This document shows positions 19,444-30,300 of a stretch of DNA of 64,000 nucleotides, piece by piece (position 1 is the stretch's first letter; each line of letters begins with the position of its first letter). Source of the DNA: Endotrypanum monterogeii (lineage: Eukaryota; Euglenozoa; Kinetoplastea; Trypanosomatida; Trypanosomatidae); NCBI GenBank assembly GCA_000333855.2, contig CM007348.1, positions 192,956-256,955 of the forward strand, read 5' to 3'. The notes under the pieces were generated by a model. It worked only from the letters and a program-made list of their open reading frames with translations. It searched no databases and had not been told where the DNA came from. The position numbers and the translations under genes were made by a program.

Positions 19444-21843
19444 ATGTCCGGTACACCGACACTAGTCATCAAGCGCAATGGCGAGCATCAGGGGTTTGAT
19501 GCGTCGAAGGTACGCCGCCGCTTCGAGCTGGTGATGCAGGGGCTAGACAGCGATCATCTCAATGTGGACATGTTGGTGACAAACGTGACGCGCGGCGTGA
19601 CAGAGGAGATTCGGTACGACAAGCTGGACGAGCTTATTGCGCAGACGGCGGCCTACGCGGTCACGAGGCATCCTGACTACGCACTTATGGGCGGTCGATT
19701 GTGCACGACCTCGCTACACAAAGCGACGGATGAGTCGCTGCTTGAGACGTTCCGAAAGCTACACGACCATACCACTGCCCTTACGAAGATGCCCGCCCCC
19801 ATACTCTCTGAGGAGGTGTGGGAGATTGTGCAGAAGCACCATGTGGAGCTGCAAGGTATGGTCGATTACTCGCGCGACTTGAACTTCGATTTCTTTGGGT
19901 ATAAAACTTTGGAACGTTCTTATCTTCTGCGCGTTGAGACTGAAAGTGGAGAGATGAAGATTGTGGAGCGCCCCCAGCAGCTGTATATGCGTGTCGCTCT
20001 TGGCATTCACGGTGCCGACCTGGAGAACGTACGTTCCACATACAACTTGATGTCACAAGGATTCTTCACTCACGCGACTCCGACTCTCTTCAATGCCGGT
20101 ACGCCAAAGCCGCAAATGAGCTCATGCTTTCTGGTTGCATCCAAAGATGACAGCATCGAGGGTATTTACGACACGCTCAAGGAGTGTGCCCTGATCAGCA
20201 AAGCAGCCGGTGGCATTGGCCTGCATGTGCACAACATCCGCGCGGAGGGCAGCTACATTGCCGGCACGAACGGTACGTCGAACGGGCTCGTGCCGATGTT
20301 GCGGGTCTTCAACAACACCGCGCGCTACGTGGACCAGGGTGGCGGTAAGCGCAAGGGCGCCTTCGCCATCTACCTTGAGCCGTGGCACGCCGACATTTTT
20401 GGCTTCCTGTTGCTGAAGCGCAACACGGGCAAGGATGATCAGCGTGCCCGCGACCTCTTCTACGGGCTTTGGGTCCCAGATCTGTTCATGACACGGGTGA
20501 AGAGCGAGGGGATGTGGACGCTCATGGACCCCCACAACTGCCCGGGTCTCAGCGATTGCTACGGCGCGGCATTTAATGAGCTTTACCAGAGGTACGAGGC
20601 CGAGGGTCGTGGTAAGAGGACTATACCCGCGCAGGATTTGTGGTTTGCCATACTGGAGTCGCTAATCGAGACGGGCGGCCCTTACATTCTCTTCAAGGAC
20701 CAATGTAACGAGAAATCTAACCAGAGGAACCTTGGGACCATCAAGTGCTCGAACCTGTGCACCGAGATTGTCGAGTACACTAGCCCGGGGGAGACAGCGG
20801 TGTGCAACCTCGCGTCGGTTGCTTTGCCGCGCTTCGTCGACGTTGAGAAGCGCGAGTTCAATCACCAACTGATGTACACCGTGGTGAGGCAGATCACACG
20901 CAACTTAAATCGCGTGATTGACCGCAACTATTACCCCGTGGAAACGGCGCGCTTGAGCAACCTGAAGCACCGCCCCATCGCCATTGGTGTGCAAGGCCTA
21001 GCGGACACCTTCATTCTCATGCGGCTGCCCTTCATGTCGGAGGGGGCGCGGCAGCTGAACGCGGAGATCTTCGAGACTTTGTACTTCGCCGCTGTGGAGG
21101 CGTCGATGGAGCTGGCAACGGAGGAGGGGCCGTACGACAGTTTTGAAGGGTCTCCGGCCGCTGCAGCTACGCTGCAGTTTGACATGTGGAAGAACCCGAG
21201 GCCGCACAGTGGTCGATGGGACTGGGCCGCACTCAAACAGAGGGTGGTACAGACCGGCATGCGCAACTCCCTCCTAGTCGCCCCCATGCCCACCGCATCC
21301 ACCTCGCAGATTCTCGGCAACAACGAGTGCTTTGAGCCCTTTACCTCGAATATTTATGTTCGTCGTGTGCTGAGCGGGGAGTTTCCTGTGGTGAACAAGT
21401 ACCTGGTGATGGACCTCATCGCCCGTGGCCTCTGGACCGAAGAGATGCGGAACGAGATCATTTCGTACAACGGGTCTGTGATGAACATTGAAGCGATCCC
21501 AAGCGACCTGCAAGATCTTTATCGAACTGTATGGGAGATTCCCCAGCGTTGGCTGATCGACATGGCACGGGACCGTGGCCAGTACATTGACCAGTCTCAA
21601 TCCATGAACCTCTTCCTTCAAAGTCCCACCTCTGGGCAGGTGACCTCTATGCTGTTTCATTGCTGGGGCTGCGGCCTGAAGACAGGTCTTTACTACCTTC
21701 GCACCAAGGCTGCAGCGGACGCCATCAAGTTCACCGTGGACCCGAAGCGGATGAAGGAGATCCAGGAAAAGGGAGGCTCGCAGTCCTCCGTGTCCTCGCA
21801 GCGTTCTGTGAAACCAGAGGAATGTCTGAACTGTGGGTCTTAG
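19444..21843 (+). CDS. RNR1: Ribonucleoside-diphosphate reductase large subunit, class Ia R1 (799 aa)
   Basis: Class I ribonucleotide reductase R1 reduces NDPs to dNDPs with a radical supplied by the small R2 subunit, which is not encoded in this window. ATG 19444 gives an N terminus with an ATP-cone ([20 protein letters not shown], residues 7-26 onward), so the activity-site allosteric domain is complete. Redox Cys C228 (PQMSSCF), catalytic triad N437/C439/E441 (KCSNLCTEI), and partner C454 (AVCNLAS) are all present, as are the radical-path tyrosines Y750-Y751 (LYYLR). Conserved [17 protein letters not shown] is intact. The tail ends CLNCGS, the flexible C-x2-C that exchanges electrons with thioredoxin-type donors. 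Length matches the eukaryotic family. Every key residue is conserved. Confidence 0.98.
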   Translation: MSGTPTLVIKRNGEHQGFDASKVRRRFELVMQGLDSDHLNVDMLVTNVTRGVTEEIRYDKLDELIAQTAAYAVTRHPDYALMGGRLCTTSLHKATDESLLETFRKLHDHTTALTKMPAPILSEEVWEIVQKHHVELQGMVDYSRDLNFDFFGYKTLERSYLLRVETESGEMKIVERPQQLYMRVALGIHGADLENVRSTYNLMSQGFFTHATPTLFNAGTPKPQMSSCFLVASKDDSIEGIYDTLKECALISKAAGGIGLHVHNIRAEGSYIAGTNGTSNGLVPMLRVFNNTARYVDQGGGKRKGAFAIYLEPWHADIFGFLLLKRNTGKDDQRARDLFYGLWVPDLFMTRVKSEGMWTLMDPHNCPGLSDCYGAAFNELYQRYEAEGRGKRTIPAQDLWFAILESLIETGGPYILFKDQCNEKSNQRNLGTIKCSNLCTEIVEYTSPGETAVCNLASVALPRFVDVEKREFNHQLMYTVVRQITRNLNRVIDRNYYPVETARLSNLKHRPIAIGVQGLADTFILMRLPFMSEGARQLNAEIFETLYFAAVEASMELATEEGPYDSFEGSPAAAATLQFDMWKNPRPHSGRWDWAALKQRVVQTGMRNSLLVAPMPTASTSQILGNNECFEPFTSNIYVRRVLSGEFPVVNKYLVMDLIARGLWTEEMRNEIISYNGSVMNIEAIPSDLQDLYRTVWEIPQRWLIDMARDRGQYIDQSQSMNLFLQSPTSGQVTSMLFHCWGCGLKTGLYYLRTKAAADAIKFTVDPKRMKEIQEKGGSQSSVSSQRSVKPEECLNCGS

Positions 21844-22930
21844 ATGAGTTGACAGCTCGCGGTGATTAGACAGCTGTGCAGGTCCATAAAGCGTCTCCGT
21901 CTCAATCTGGACGCGTATTGCTTGTGCGCGCGGTGTGTCATGTCTACTTTTTCTCCCCCTTTTCTCCCTTTTTTTTTTTTGTCTTTTTCATGGCTGGTAT
22001 TGTTTCGAGTTTTTTTAAATATTTAAACGCTTCTGTCGTGAACTATACCGGAGAGCCTTTGGGCTATGTGATTCCTGGTATGCTTTTTCCTGTCCGTCTC
22101 TATCCCTGCCATGCCCGGGGGTGCGGGGTGAGTGGGGGATGAAATTAAGCGAGGCCATCGCAATCACGGTGCAATATTGAGCTTCAGAATGGCGATCAGG
22201 AGATCTTCACGAATACGACAGCTAAGGAATGGGCAACTCGAATCAGTTGACGTGTGAAATCATACTCGTGCTTCCTCTTCTTTTTCCCCATCTCCTTCCT
22301 CTCGTGTTCCCTTTCTTTCTCCCCTTCTCTCACCCAACGTTTGTTGAGAGTATGCCTCAAGAGTTTCCCTCATGTTTCCTTGTCCTGCATTTATTTCTGT
22401 TTTTTTTTTTCGTGTGCTTTCGGCTATACTTTTTGTCAAACGCACACACTGGATGCACACATCTGCACACCCATGCTGGGGAGCCTCTTTGTCTGCACAT
22501 GGAATTTTGTCTGCGTGTACACGTTCGGGCGTTGGCGGAAAATCAGGGATGGTAGATGCGGGGTCATCATATTCTCATCACACTGCGCTTGTTTCCAGAA
22601 AGTCTTCAAGTTCCACTGCCATTCTTTTTCCCTTTTCGGTTCACAGAGGTGAAGAGAGAGGGAGTGTATGAATGTGTAGGGGCGCGTATCCTTAAGTCGA
22701 TCAGTTTATTCTCTCTTCGCGTGTGAGAGTTCACGGCTAAAAAAAGAAAAAAAAGAAAAAAAAAGAAAAGAATGCACATCCAATCGAGAAATGGAGGGGA
22801 GAAGGCGAAGTAGCCGATGAAAAGAGTGACTTGCCCATCCAAATAGATAACCATACTTGAATACCTCCCCCCTCCCTCCCTCCCCCTCCGCACATACAAA
22901 TACACATAGGTGGCATCATTTCACTTTGTA

Positions 22931-22931
<1 letters not shown>

Positions 22932-22961
<30 letters not shown>
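22932..22961. repeat. (TA)15 microsatellite followed by (TG)n
   Basis: A TA run of about 30 nt, then a short TG repeat around 22968-22984. Confidence 0.9.
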
Positions 22962-22964
<3 letters not shown>

Positions 22965-23931
22965 CTCTGTGTGTGTGTGTGTGCTTGGATCTGTGGAGAG
23001 GACAATTTCTTTGGCACGTTCATCACATCCAGTGACCGGGGGGGGGAGGAAGGCTACTGCATCCTTTTCTATTTCTTTTCGCCACTCTCGAAACGATGGT
23101 GCTGTGTCTGACTTTCAGCCCGAATTTACGAGAGCAGACCGTCGCTTATTTTCTCCTCCTCTTCACGTGGTCTCGAACTCACTGTTGAAGGCCCTAGGGT
23201 CTTGTGCTCTGGGCGCTTCGAGCTCAACGGTTGTGGTCTCTTCATGCTCCACCCACCAGAGAAAAAAAAATACGTCTCCCATTTTTATAAGGGTAGGCTA
23301 GTTCAGGATATGACCGAGGTGCCTACCGTATGGTCGTAGAGACGTCTTCATGCCGAAAATGTACTGCACTTTCCCTTTGCTCCCTAATTTTTTGTTTCAC
23401 CTCCCCCATCCTCATGACCCCCTTCCACTCCGGGTTGCTTTCCGGTCTTTTGCTTCTGTCTGCCACGCTTGTTTTTGTTTCCTTGGTACTCCACTGAAGG
23501 GGTGCCATTTCCATTGCACCCGGCCGTGCATTTCCCAAGAGAGGAGATCATTAGGGCTGCGTTCACTGCACAGGTGGGAAGCTTAAGAGTATCACAACCG
23601 CTGCATCTTCTCCCCCATCTTCCCCTTTTCTTATCCACTCATAGACGATTCCGGACTCTTTTGCCTCAACTTTTTGTTCTTGTTTTTTTTTGTTTTCGCT
23701 TTCCCCTCCCCCTCCCCCTCCCACAGCTGTGTGGAGTGAGAGAAGAAAGGAAGGAAACATCTCGTTATCTTTTCTACGTGATTAACATCGGTCGCTGAAT
23801 GTTGTTGTTTCTTCTGTCGACTGTGTATTGCGTCGTTTTGCCCGCCCCCCCCCCTCTCCGTGTTCGGGTGATTTTTTAAATATTTTGCGTGACTCCACGA
23901 TTAAAAAAAAAGTTTCACTGCTTCGTCATTG

Positions 23932-23964
23932 TATATATATGTATGTATATATATATATATATAT
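23932..23964. repeat. TA-rich repeat upstream of the 24013 gene
   Basis: Alternating TA with GTATGTA interruptions, ending about 50 nt before the start codon and so probably just upstream of the acceptor AG at 23991-23992. Confidence 0.8.
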
Positions 23965-24012
23965 TATTTTTTATATATTTGATTCTGTGTAGTCGTTCGT
24001 TGCCCGTTAAAT

Positions 24013-24927
24013 ATGAGCCGTCGGACGGGCTCTAAAGCTGCGGTGCCCAGGCACGGGGAAAAGTCTGTTGCGCAGCTGCAGATGGAGGTGAAGGCGCTTG
24101 AGAAGGCGCTCGAAGATCGTCAGCTTCTGTCCCTTGATATGCTCGAGGACAGAGGCGTGACAGAAATCGCTGGCTACGGAGCATCTGAGGCGGGGACTCC
24201 CAGAGATTCTCTGCATGAGGTTCGCCAACTTTCCAGGCGCAATGCTTTTCTTCGCGATGAGTTAATACCTTTAGTAGAAATGGAAAGGCGGTATGCCAGT
24301 GACCCGCGGGTAATCGACAAGCATAATGAGATTCGAGTAGTGCAAATGCAGATCGAAAAGGCGGAACAGGATGTAGAGACGTTGCAGATGATGAGGAAGA
24401 GGCGCAATAAGGGGCTTCGTGCGATTGGAGACCGGGAGGAGAAAGCTAGGCGCATGCGCGGGAAACAGGAAGAGCTCAACTCGGAATTGCGGATAGAGGC
24501 CCGGCGACTGACGGAGGTGCTTCGTGACCTTCAAAAGAAAGACCTGGAGGTACGTGAGCGGTGCGCAAAACTGAAAGATCAGATTAAGCTTTCCCTGACA
24601 GATGCCGATCTGCAAAAACTGAGGCAAGAGCTGGAGAGGCAGAGTATTGAAATAGAGCATCTTGCGAGCAAGGAGCTGGCGCTGCGTAGGGAACACTTCT
24701 CCATAAAAGACGAGGAGCAGCAACCCATCGAAAAACAGCGCCGCGAATGTGCAGAGCTGAACGATGAGTTCGTGCGTCTCCAAGACCTCCTATATCAGAA
24801 AGACCTGGAACTGAAGAGGACCTATACGCTTCTGTTGCGCTGCGGCGTCAGACCTGATAAGTTGATCCGAAGCACCAGCGAAGTAAGGGCTAGTGGGGTG
24901 ATGTCCGATTCGTCGCTATTCCCCTAG
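24013..24927 (+). CDS. Coiled-coil protein (304 aa)
   Basis: The ATG at 24013 is the first start codon after a candidate acceptor AG. From about residue 20 to 285 nearly the whole protein is charged heptad sequence (for example AQLQMEVKALEKALEDRQLL and LQKLRQELERQSIEIEHLA). A short break around 55-70 is rich in Gly and Ala. The tail (RPDKLIRSTSEV) is basic and short. No catalytic motif or membrane segment is seen. Proteins of this type in trypanosomatids are often cytoskeletal or flagellar, but that is only a general expectation. I do not recognise a named family. A perfect 20-bp palindrome lies 47 nt beyond the stop codon. Confidence 0.88.
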   Translation: MSRRTGSKAAVPRHGEKSVAQLQMEVKALEKALEDRQLLSLDMLEDRGVTEIAGYGASEAGTPRDSLHEVRQLSRRNAFLRDELIPLVEMERRYASDPRVIDKHNEIRVVQMQIEKAEQDVETLQMMRKRRNKGLRAIGDREEKARRMRGKQEELNSELRIEARRLTEVLRDLQKKDLEVRERCAKLKDQIKLSLTDADLQKLRQELERQSIEIEHLASKELALRREHFSIKDEEQQPIEKQRRECAELNDEFVRLQDLLYQKDLELKRTYTLLLRCGVRPDKLIRSTSEVRASGVMSDSSLFP

Positions 24928-24974
24928 GATCCTCTGTGCCTCTGACGAACAGAAGCAACAACTAGCATCGAGAC

Positions 24975-24994
24975 GTGCTGTCTTAAGACAGCAC
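24975..24994. repeat. Perfect 20-bp palindrome
   Basis: The left arm GTGCTGTCTT is followed directly by its reverse complement AAGACAGCAC with no spacer. It lies 47 nt after the TAG of the coiled-coil gene, most likely in its 3' UTR. It could form a hairpin in RNA or bind a dimeric protein. Confidence 0.9.
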
Positions 24995-25465
24995 ACTTGC
25001 AACTTACCCGCGGACGCAGATCTTTCTCAGAGCATCTTCTGTTTTTCTTTTTTTTTTGTTTCGGTTTCCTTTGTGGAGAGATGTGGGAGACAAAGAACAC
25101 TACATGAAAGTGCCGTATGTGCTTGATCTCGGTGCGTATTCAGTCCCATCGTTTTATTTTTTTTTTGCTGTAGTGACTTGTAGCCCGCTTACACTCTGTT
25201 TCCCAAGCTCCTCCTTCCCTCTCATCCTCCCCTTACTGAAAGGGCCCCAAGAATATCAAAAAAGAAAGCAAACGAAATACCACGCTGAAAGAAATCAGAG
25301 AACCGCTTGGCCTGACAAAAAGCCATTCTCTCAAACTGACCACCTGTTACTTCGGTGGGAGGGGTGGATGTGAAACCGTATCGAGTCCGCTGTGGTGTCC
25401 ATTTCCTCCTATTGTTTTCTTTCTTTACGTGTGTGCGCGCTCGGGGGTTTGGATAGGGGTATACT

Positions 25466-25505
25466 TCCCCCCCCCCCCTTGGGCGGGGGCGGGGCGGAGG
25501 GGGGG
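25466..25505 (+). repeat. C12 run followed by G-quadruplex-type block
   Basis: Twelve cytosines are followed after TT by a block of guanine runs (G3, G5, G4, then G7) spaced by 1-4 nt. The guanine block fits a quadruplex pattern, and the adjacent C run could instead pair with it as a hairpin. Confidence 0.65.
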
Positions 25506-25806
25506 TCGCATGGTGCCGTCTTATGATGCACACGAAAGACCTACTCACCATTAATCTTGGTCTTTACGCGGCATTTTCTCCTCCGCATCAGCTTTGTTTT
25601 ATTTCCCCCAGCCTAGCCCAGTCCGATTCCGTGTCCCAGATATTTTGAATGTGCTCTATTCCTTTCCTCTTCACATCTCTCAACACATCGCTTTCTGTCC
25701 CCATTTTGATCTTCTCTACGCCCCCCCCCCCCCTGCATTTGCTACTGCTTCCACCTATTCTTCCTCTCTTTTGTTTCTCCTCAAAACCATCACGCATATT
25801 GACGGA

Positions 25807-25808
<2 letters not shown>

Positions 25809-25838
<30 letters not shown>
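25809..25838. repeat. (GT)15 microsatellite
   Basis: Uninterrupted TG repeat of about 30 nt. Confidence 0.9.
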
Positions 25839-25839
<1 letters not shown>

Positions 25840-26937
25840 GTCACCGTGCACTCTCCAACCCTTCATTGTACTTAGCAGGTAAAGTAGTGCGTACGTTCTA
25901 CGCATTCATACCTGGAGGAGCCCTCTCCCAATTTCGTCGCTGCGGGTGTGAGTAGGGGAAATGCATGCGGCGCTTTCATTCCCCCCCTTTCCTTCCTCCC
26001 TACATTTCTCCTCTTCACTCTTTCTTGTAGACTATTCCCCATCTTCCCCATCTTCCCTCCCCCCCTCCCCCCCCTCCCCCTCCTCCCCCCCCCCCAGGAA
26101 GCTACGCTAAGCTTTTCACTCTCACTTTGATCTTGCTCAGCTCCACCTTCATTTACGCCGTCTTGCACCTTTATTGGTTTCCAGCAGAGGTGCTTCTATC
26201 CCCAGGCACCCCCCCCCCTTCACCTACTCGAGCGCGGTTCTCTTCGTCTTTGATCTCACCCTCGGTGGTTTCCCTGATTTTATCAAGCGTACATCAGTGG
26301 ATTTTTTCTTGACTTGTTCGTGTGCGCAACTGCATTTTTTGTCTCTCTTTGTCTCTGTGTCTGTGTCTGTGTGTGTGTGTGTGGGTGTAGGTGTGTACTT
26401 CACTGAGAGCTGGTACAAACGCGCACCCTCGGCATTTCACTCCTTACCGCATACACCTCAAAAGTTTCACACGTGCTTTACTGTATTCGCATATATATAT
26501 ATATATATATCACATTTATGTACACTTGTTACGTTTCTCTGTTATTGCAGTATTCCTGATAAAGGCGACGCGTAGACACAGACAGACACGCACCCATTCG
26601 GCTGTATTCGAGGCTTGCTAGTTTTTCAGCGCATACGATCACCCACATACGCTTGGGGGTAAATACCACAGCAACATCAATCACACTAACAGCAACAGAA
26701 AACACACACGCAGAAGGATCTCTTCCTCTCCCCCCTTTTTTACTTCCCCGATTTGTTTTTTTGTTTTAATTTGTTTTTGTTTCGTTTCTGTGCTTTCCGT
26801 GGGAATACCCCACCGTATGAGCTGTGTACATGATTATTAGTGTCATTTGTATGGATCTCTCTCTCTCTCTCTCTGGTCAGTTGGATACGGTCTCCTTTCG
26901 TTTATCATCATCATCATCATCATCCCCCCACTCCTCC

Positions 26938-26964
26938 TTTTTTATTTTATTTTATTTTATTTTT
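26938..26964. repeat. (TTTTA)5 repeat
   Basis: Five tandem TTTTA units in the pyrimidine-rich leader region, preceded by a CAT trinucleotide repeat near 26904-26923. Confidence 0.85.
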
Positions 26965-27281
26965 CCTTCTCGTGACATCGTTTTCATCTTTTCCACCTCC
27001 CTTCCCCTTTCCTTTCTTTCCCGTGACTGTTCATTCCCCTCCCTTCCCCTCCCCCCTCCCTCTGGTGGTGCCGCTGCTCTCCCTTCCCCTACAGGCGTCT
27101 AGTTTCGATTCCTTTCGGCTTCGATCATTCGCTCCACATCATTCCTCAATCCCCCTGACAAACGCCGCGACAGGACATTTCAACGATTTCTTTTATATAT
27201 TATATACTTTTTTTTTTCCGTCTCATCTTCAGCCTTTCCTCTTCTTCCCGCTTCCTCCACGCTGGTGCATTCTCGGTGGCA

Positions 27282-27316
27282 TTTTTTTTTTTTTAATACC
27301 CACCCGCCTTTCGAAG
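27282..27316 (+). promoter_or_regulatory. Possible spliced-leader acceptor for the EEP nuclease gene
   Basis: A T12 run and a C/T-rich stretch lead to GAAG ending at 27316, just before ATG 27322. This would leave only about 5 nt of leader, so an earlier AG near 27233 is a serious alternative. Confidence 0.4.
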
Positions 27317-27321
27317 TGAGT

Positions 27322-30300
27322 ATGTCGCGGCTCGATGAGGAGGCGGTGGACGACCACGGAGTTGTCAGCGGCATTCGAACTATCTCGGCAGTCAACGGAG
27401 TCGGTGCCATGCCCCAAACTGCCACCCGACTCTGCGCTTCGATGCCAAGCGACAGTGATGTGTTTCGATTTGTAGCCGCCACACCTGATGTAAATGTTAG
27501 TGATAAACACCCCCTGCAGACTTCGTTGACCACTGGGTCGAGGACAGGCGATGGCGGACCGCCGCAGGAGGGGGTCTCAGAGCGACAGCTTTTGAGCCTT
27601 ACTCACCATAGACATGGGGCCAGCAGCACCAACACCTCAGCTCCCGTTGAGGATCTACCGCTACCCATATTGACAACGCTGCCCTTCTCTGGCGTTTCCG
27701 GCGCCGTTATTTCATTCAACACAACTGACGTTGGTGTGAACATGGGCGCCGGAGAGCCGATTGCTGCTGCTGCAGGTGTCGTACCGGAGGCCGCTTTTGT
27801 GAGTCCGGGAACCTCGCCAGCCGGTCGTTCCATGACTCTCCTTGAGCGCCGCAACAACCGCGAGCGCACCACGCTGAGTTTTTCGTGCTTGTCAGGGCTG
27901 AGCGTGGAGAGGCTTCAGGAAAGCATGCGGGATACTAACCTCGTGCCCAATTCCGATGAGATCCCACATCCAAAGGCACAGGGATGGTCCAAAACCGTTG
28001 CCTCAGCGGCGCTGCTGCGTGACTACACTATGCCCTCTTTGCACCCCTCGCTTACAGATGTGTCCCGAGAATTGTGTGCAGAGCCCCCCAACGACGGCGT
28101 TCACAGGCAGGCGTCGCAGCTCACGGGCAGCCGCGAAGACGGAGGGGGGGATGGAAAATACCTTCATCGCCCCTTCACTTCTCCATCGGAGTTGAAAGCG
28201 ATGGACGCTATCCCGGGTGCGGTGAAGGTGATTGGCTACAACATCCTCGCCAGCCGGCTAGCTTCCACGGACTTGTATCCTTCCTGTCCTCCCTCAGTAC
28301 TGAGTGAGGATTATCGAGTAGGCCTCATCAAGGAGGAGCTCCGCTGTGTAGACCCAGACATCCTTCTCCTGGAGGAGATCAGCGTTGGTGTTCACGAGCT
28401 CACCCTCGGGCCATACTTGAGGTCGACGCTGGGCATGGAGGGGCATCACGTAGTCATCACCGACCGCGACGGAAACCCTCGTTGCGCACCGCTGACGCCG
28501 CCTTCTGAATCGGCATCGCTTGTTTCCCCGATTCGTGCGATGCCCTCTAGGATTTCCAGCGAGACAGGGAAAAGGCGGCATTCATCGATTGCCACTTCCA
28601 CGCCACCTCCTGCGTCAGTCAGCATGGACGTTTCTGCTCGGCGTGCCACCGCAGACGATTTCCCAAAGAATATCGGATGCATAGGAAAGCGCAAGTGCTC
28701 GTCTCATCTGCCGCAGCTTCACGAGCCTTCCTTGAGCCGTAGTTCTTGCCGTCGTGACCGCAGCATTGAGAGCTCTCGCTCTCCTGCATGTGCCTGCAAT
28801 GCACCGCGTGTTTGGGAGAGGCGCGAAGAGGCCTCGCAGCAGCTGCAGAATCCGAAGCAGCCGACTACACCACCACATGGGACATCGCCGTCTTTGCGCG
28901 GGGGTGTGATGGTGAATTCGGAAAGGGTCCCCATAGAGGGCGATGTTGTTCACCGTGGTGATCGACAAGATTTTTCTTCAGGTACCACAGCTCAGGAAAG
29001 GCGGTTGTCGACTTTGGGAAAGTTGCCGTCCACCGTGTCACCGGTGACTGGTGGGTCTCGCATACCGTGCGGAACAGTTCGCTCGGAGAAGGCGGTGGAG
29101 GATGCTGTTGGCCACCGACGTCTGGAGATGGACGGAGTGAGTGTCTTTTACAAGGCGGCGCGGTTCCGTGCGCTGGAGGTGAAGCCGGTGCTCTTTAACC
29201 GTCTCGCCGCGGCAGAGAAGCGGCTCACCCGCGATGAGCAGAAAAAACTGCAGGTGAACTCACACAACGTGGCTCTTGTTGTTGTGCTGCAGGACATGCA
29301 GGTGACTGGTGTGTCTCGCATCTACGTGGTGGCGGCAGTGCATTTAATTTGGCAGCGCATCAAGTCACAGCTGTGGCAAGCTCATCAGCTCCTCAGTGTG
29401 ATGGAGGCATTGAAGCACAAGTATTCGAAGGGTTTTGTGGACCGCGTCTACCCGTCCGGGTATGGGTATCTGGAGGACAATTCCGAGGTCACACAGCCGC
29501 CGAGTATAACGGACACTCCGCTATGGCGAGAGGGGGCACCAAACCACCTGCAGGACCACATGACGCATGTACTCACACAATCAAGCCCTCTTCCGCTGCT
29601 ACGATCGTGCACTCCTCCCGCACGGCGGCCAGGTGTGGTGCCTAGCCATGCAGCTACGGATGCTTCGGATTCGGCGGGGGATGGCAGCGGTGGTCACTTA
29701 CCGAACGTTGTTGGTCCCGATCGCACTCGTGGCCAGTGCACTCGTGGGGTGTCTGGCGGTTGTTCGCTGTCTGCCGCTGCCGTCACCTGTGTTATTGGCG
29801 GCGACTTTAACTCGGAGCGTAGCGGGCCGGTCATGGAGTATTTGCGCACTGGAAGAATTTCCGGTGAGGCGGACGTTATGGCGTACTGGCGATTGCTTGA
29901 GTCGAAGTCGCCGGTGCAGCTCGATCGTACAGAGGAGCAGAGAAAAGGTTTGGCAGCGGACACATGCGCAACAAATGTGTCTGCTCCCACCCCTCCACCT
30001 CCAGCCGTGCCACCGAAGGTTGTTGGTGTCACTAGTTCCCCGGAAGAAGACCTGAGTGGCTCCTCTCTGCACAGTTCTGCGCGCGCCGCCTTTTATTCGA
30101 TTGACTCGCCGCCACATCAGAGGCAACGCCGCCCAACCCAGTTTCAACACACCGACGTCGGGGACACCGTTGACCATGCTGCGAACATAGATGCTACGGA
30201 GGGCGATGGCCTCTGTCTCCTCCATCCATACACCCCTTTGCGTAGGCGGCCTTCTAATCTCTATAGTGGTCGGGTTGCAGACGATGTGCTGCTTGCACCC

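Larger units (their letters stand above)
21844..24012. other. Intergenic spacer RNR - coiled-coil gene
   Basis: No supported gene in 2.2 kb. Contains an A/G-rich run at 22740-22772, (TA)15 at 22932-22961 followed by (TG)n, and a TA-rich block at 23932-23964. An AG at 23991-23992 lies 20 nt before the next start codon and is a possible acceptor. The early part is probably the RNR 3' UTR. Confidence 0.5.
24928..27321. other. Intergenic spacer upstream of the EEP nuclease gene
   Basis: No supported gene in 2.4 kb. It contains the 20-bp palindrome at 24975-24994, a C12 run followed by a G-rich block at about 25466-25505, (GT)15 at 25809-25838, poly-C blocks near 26050-26097, (TA)10 at 26491-26510, a CAT repeat near 26904-26923, and TTTTA repeats at 26938-26964. 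The 3' end is strongly pyrimidine-rich. Confidence 0.5.
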
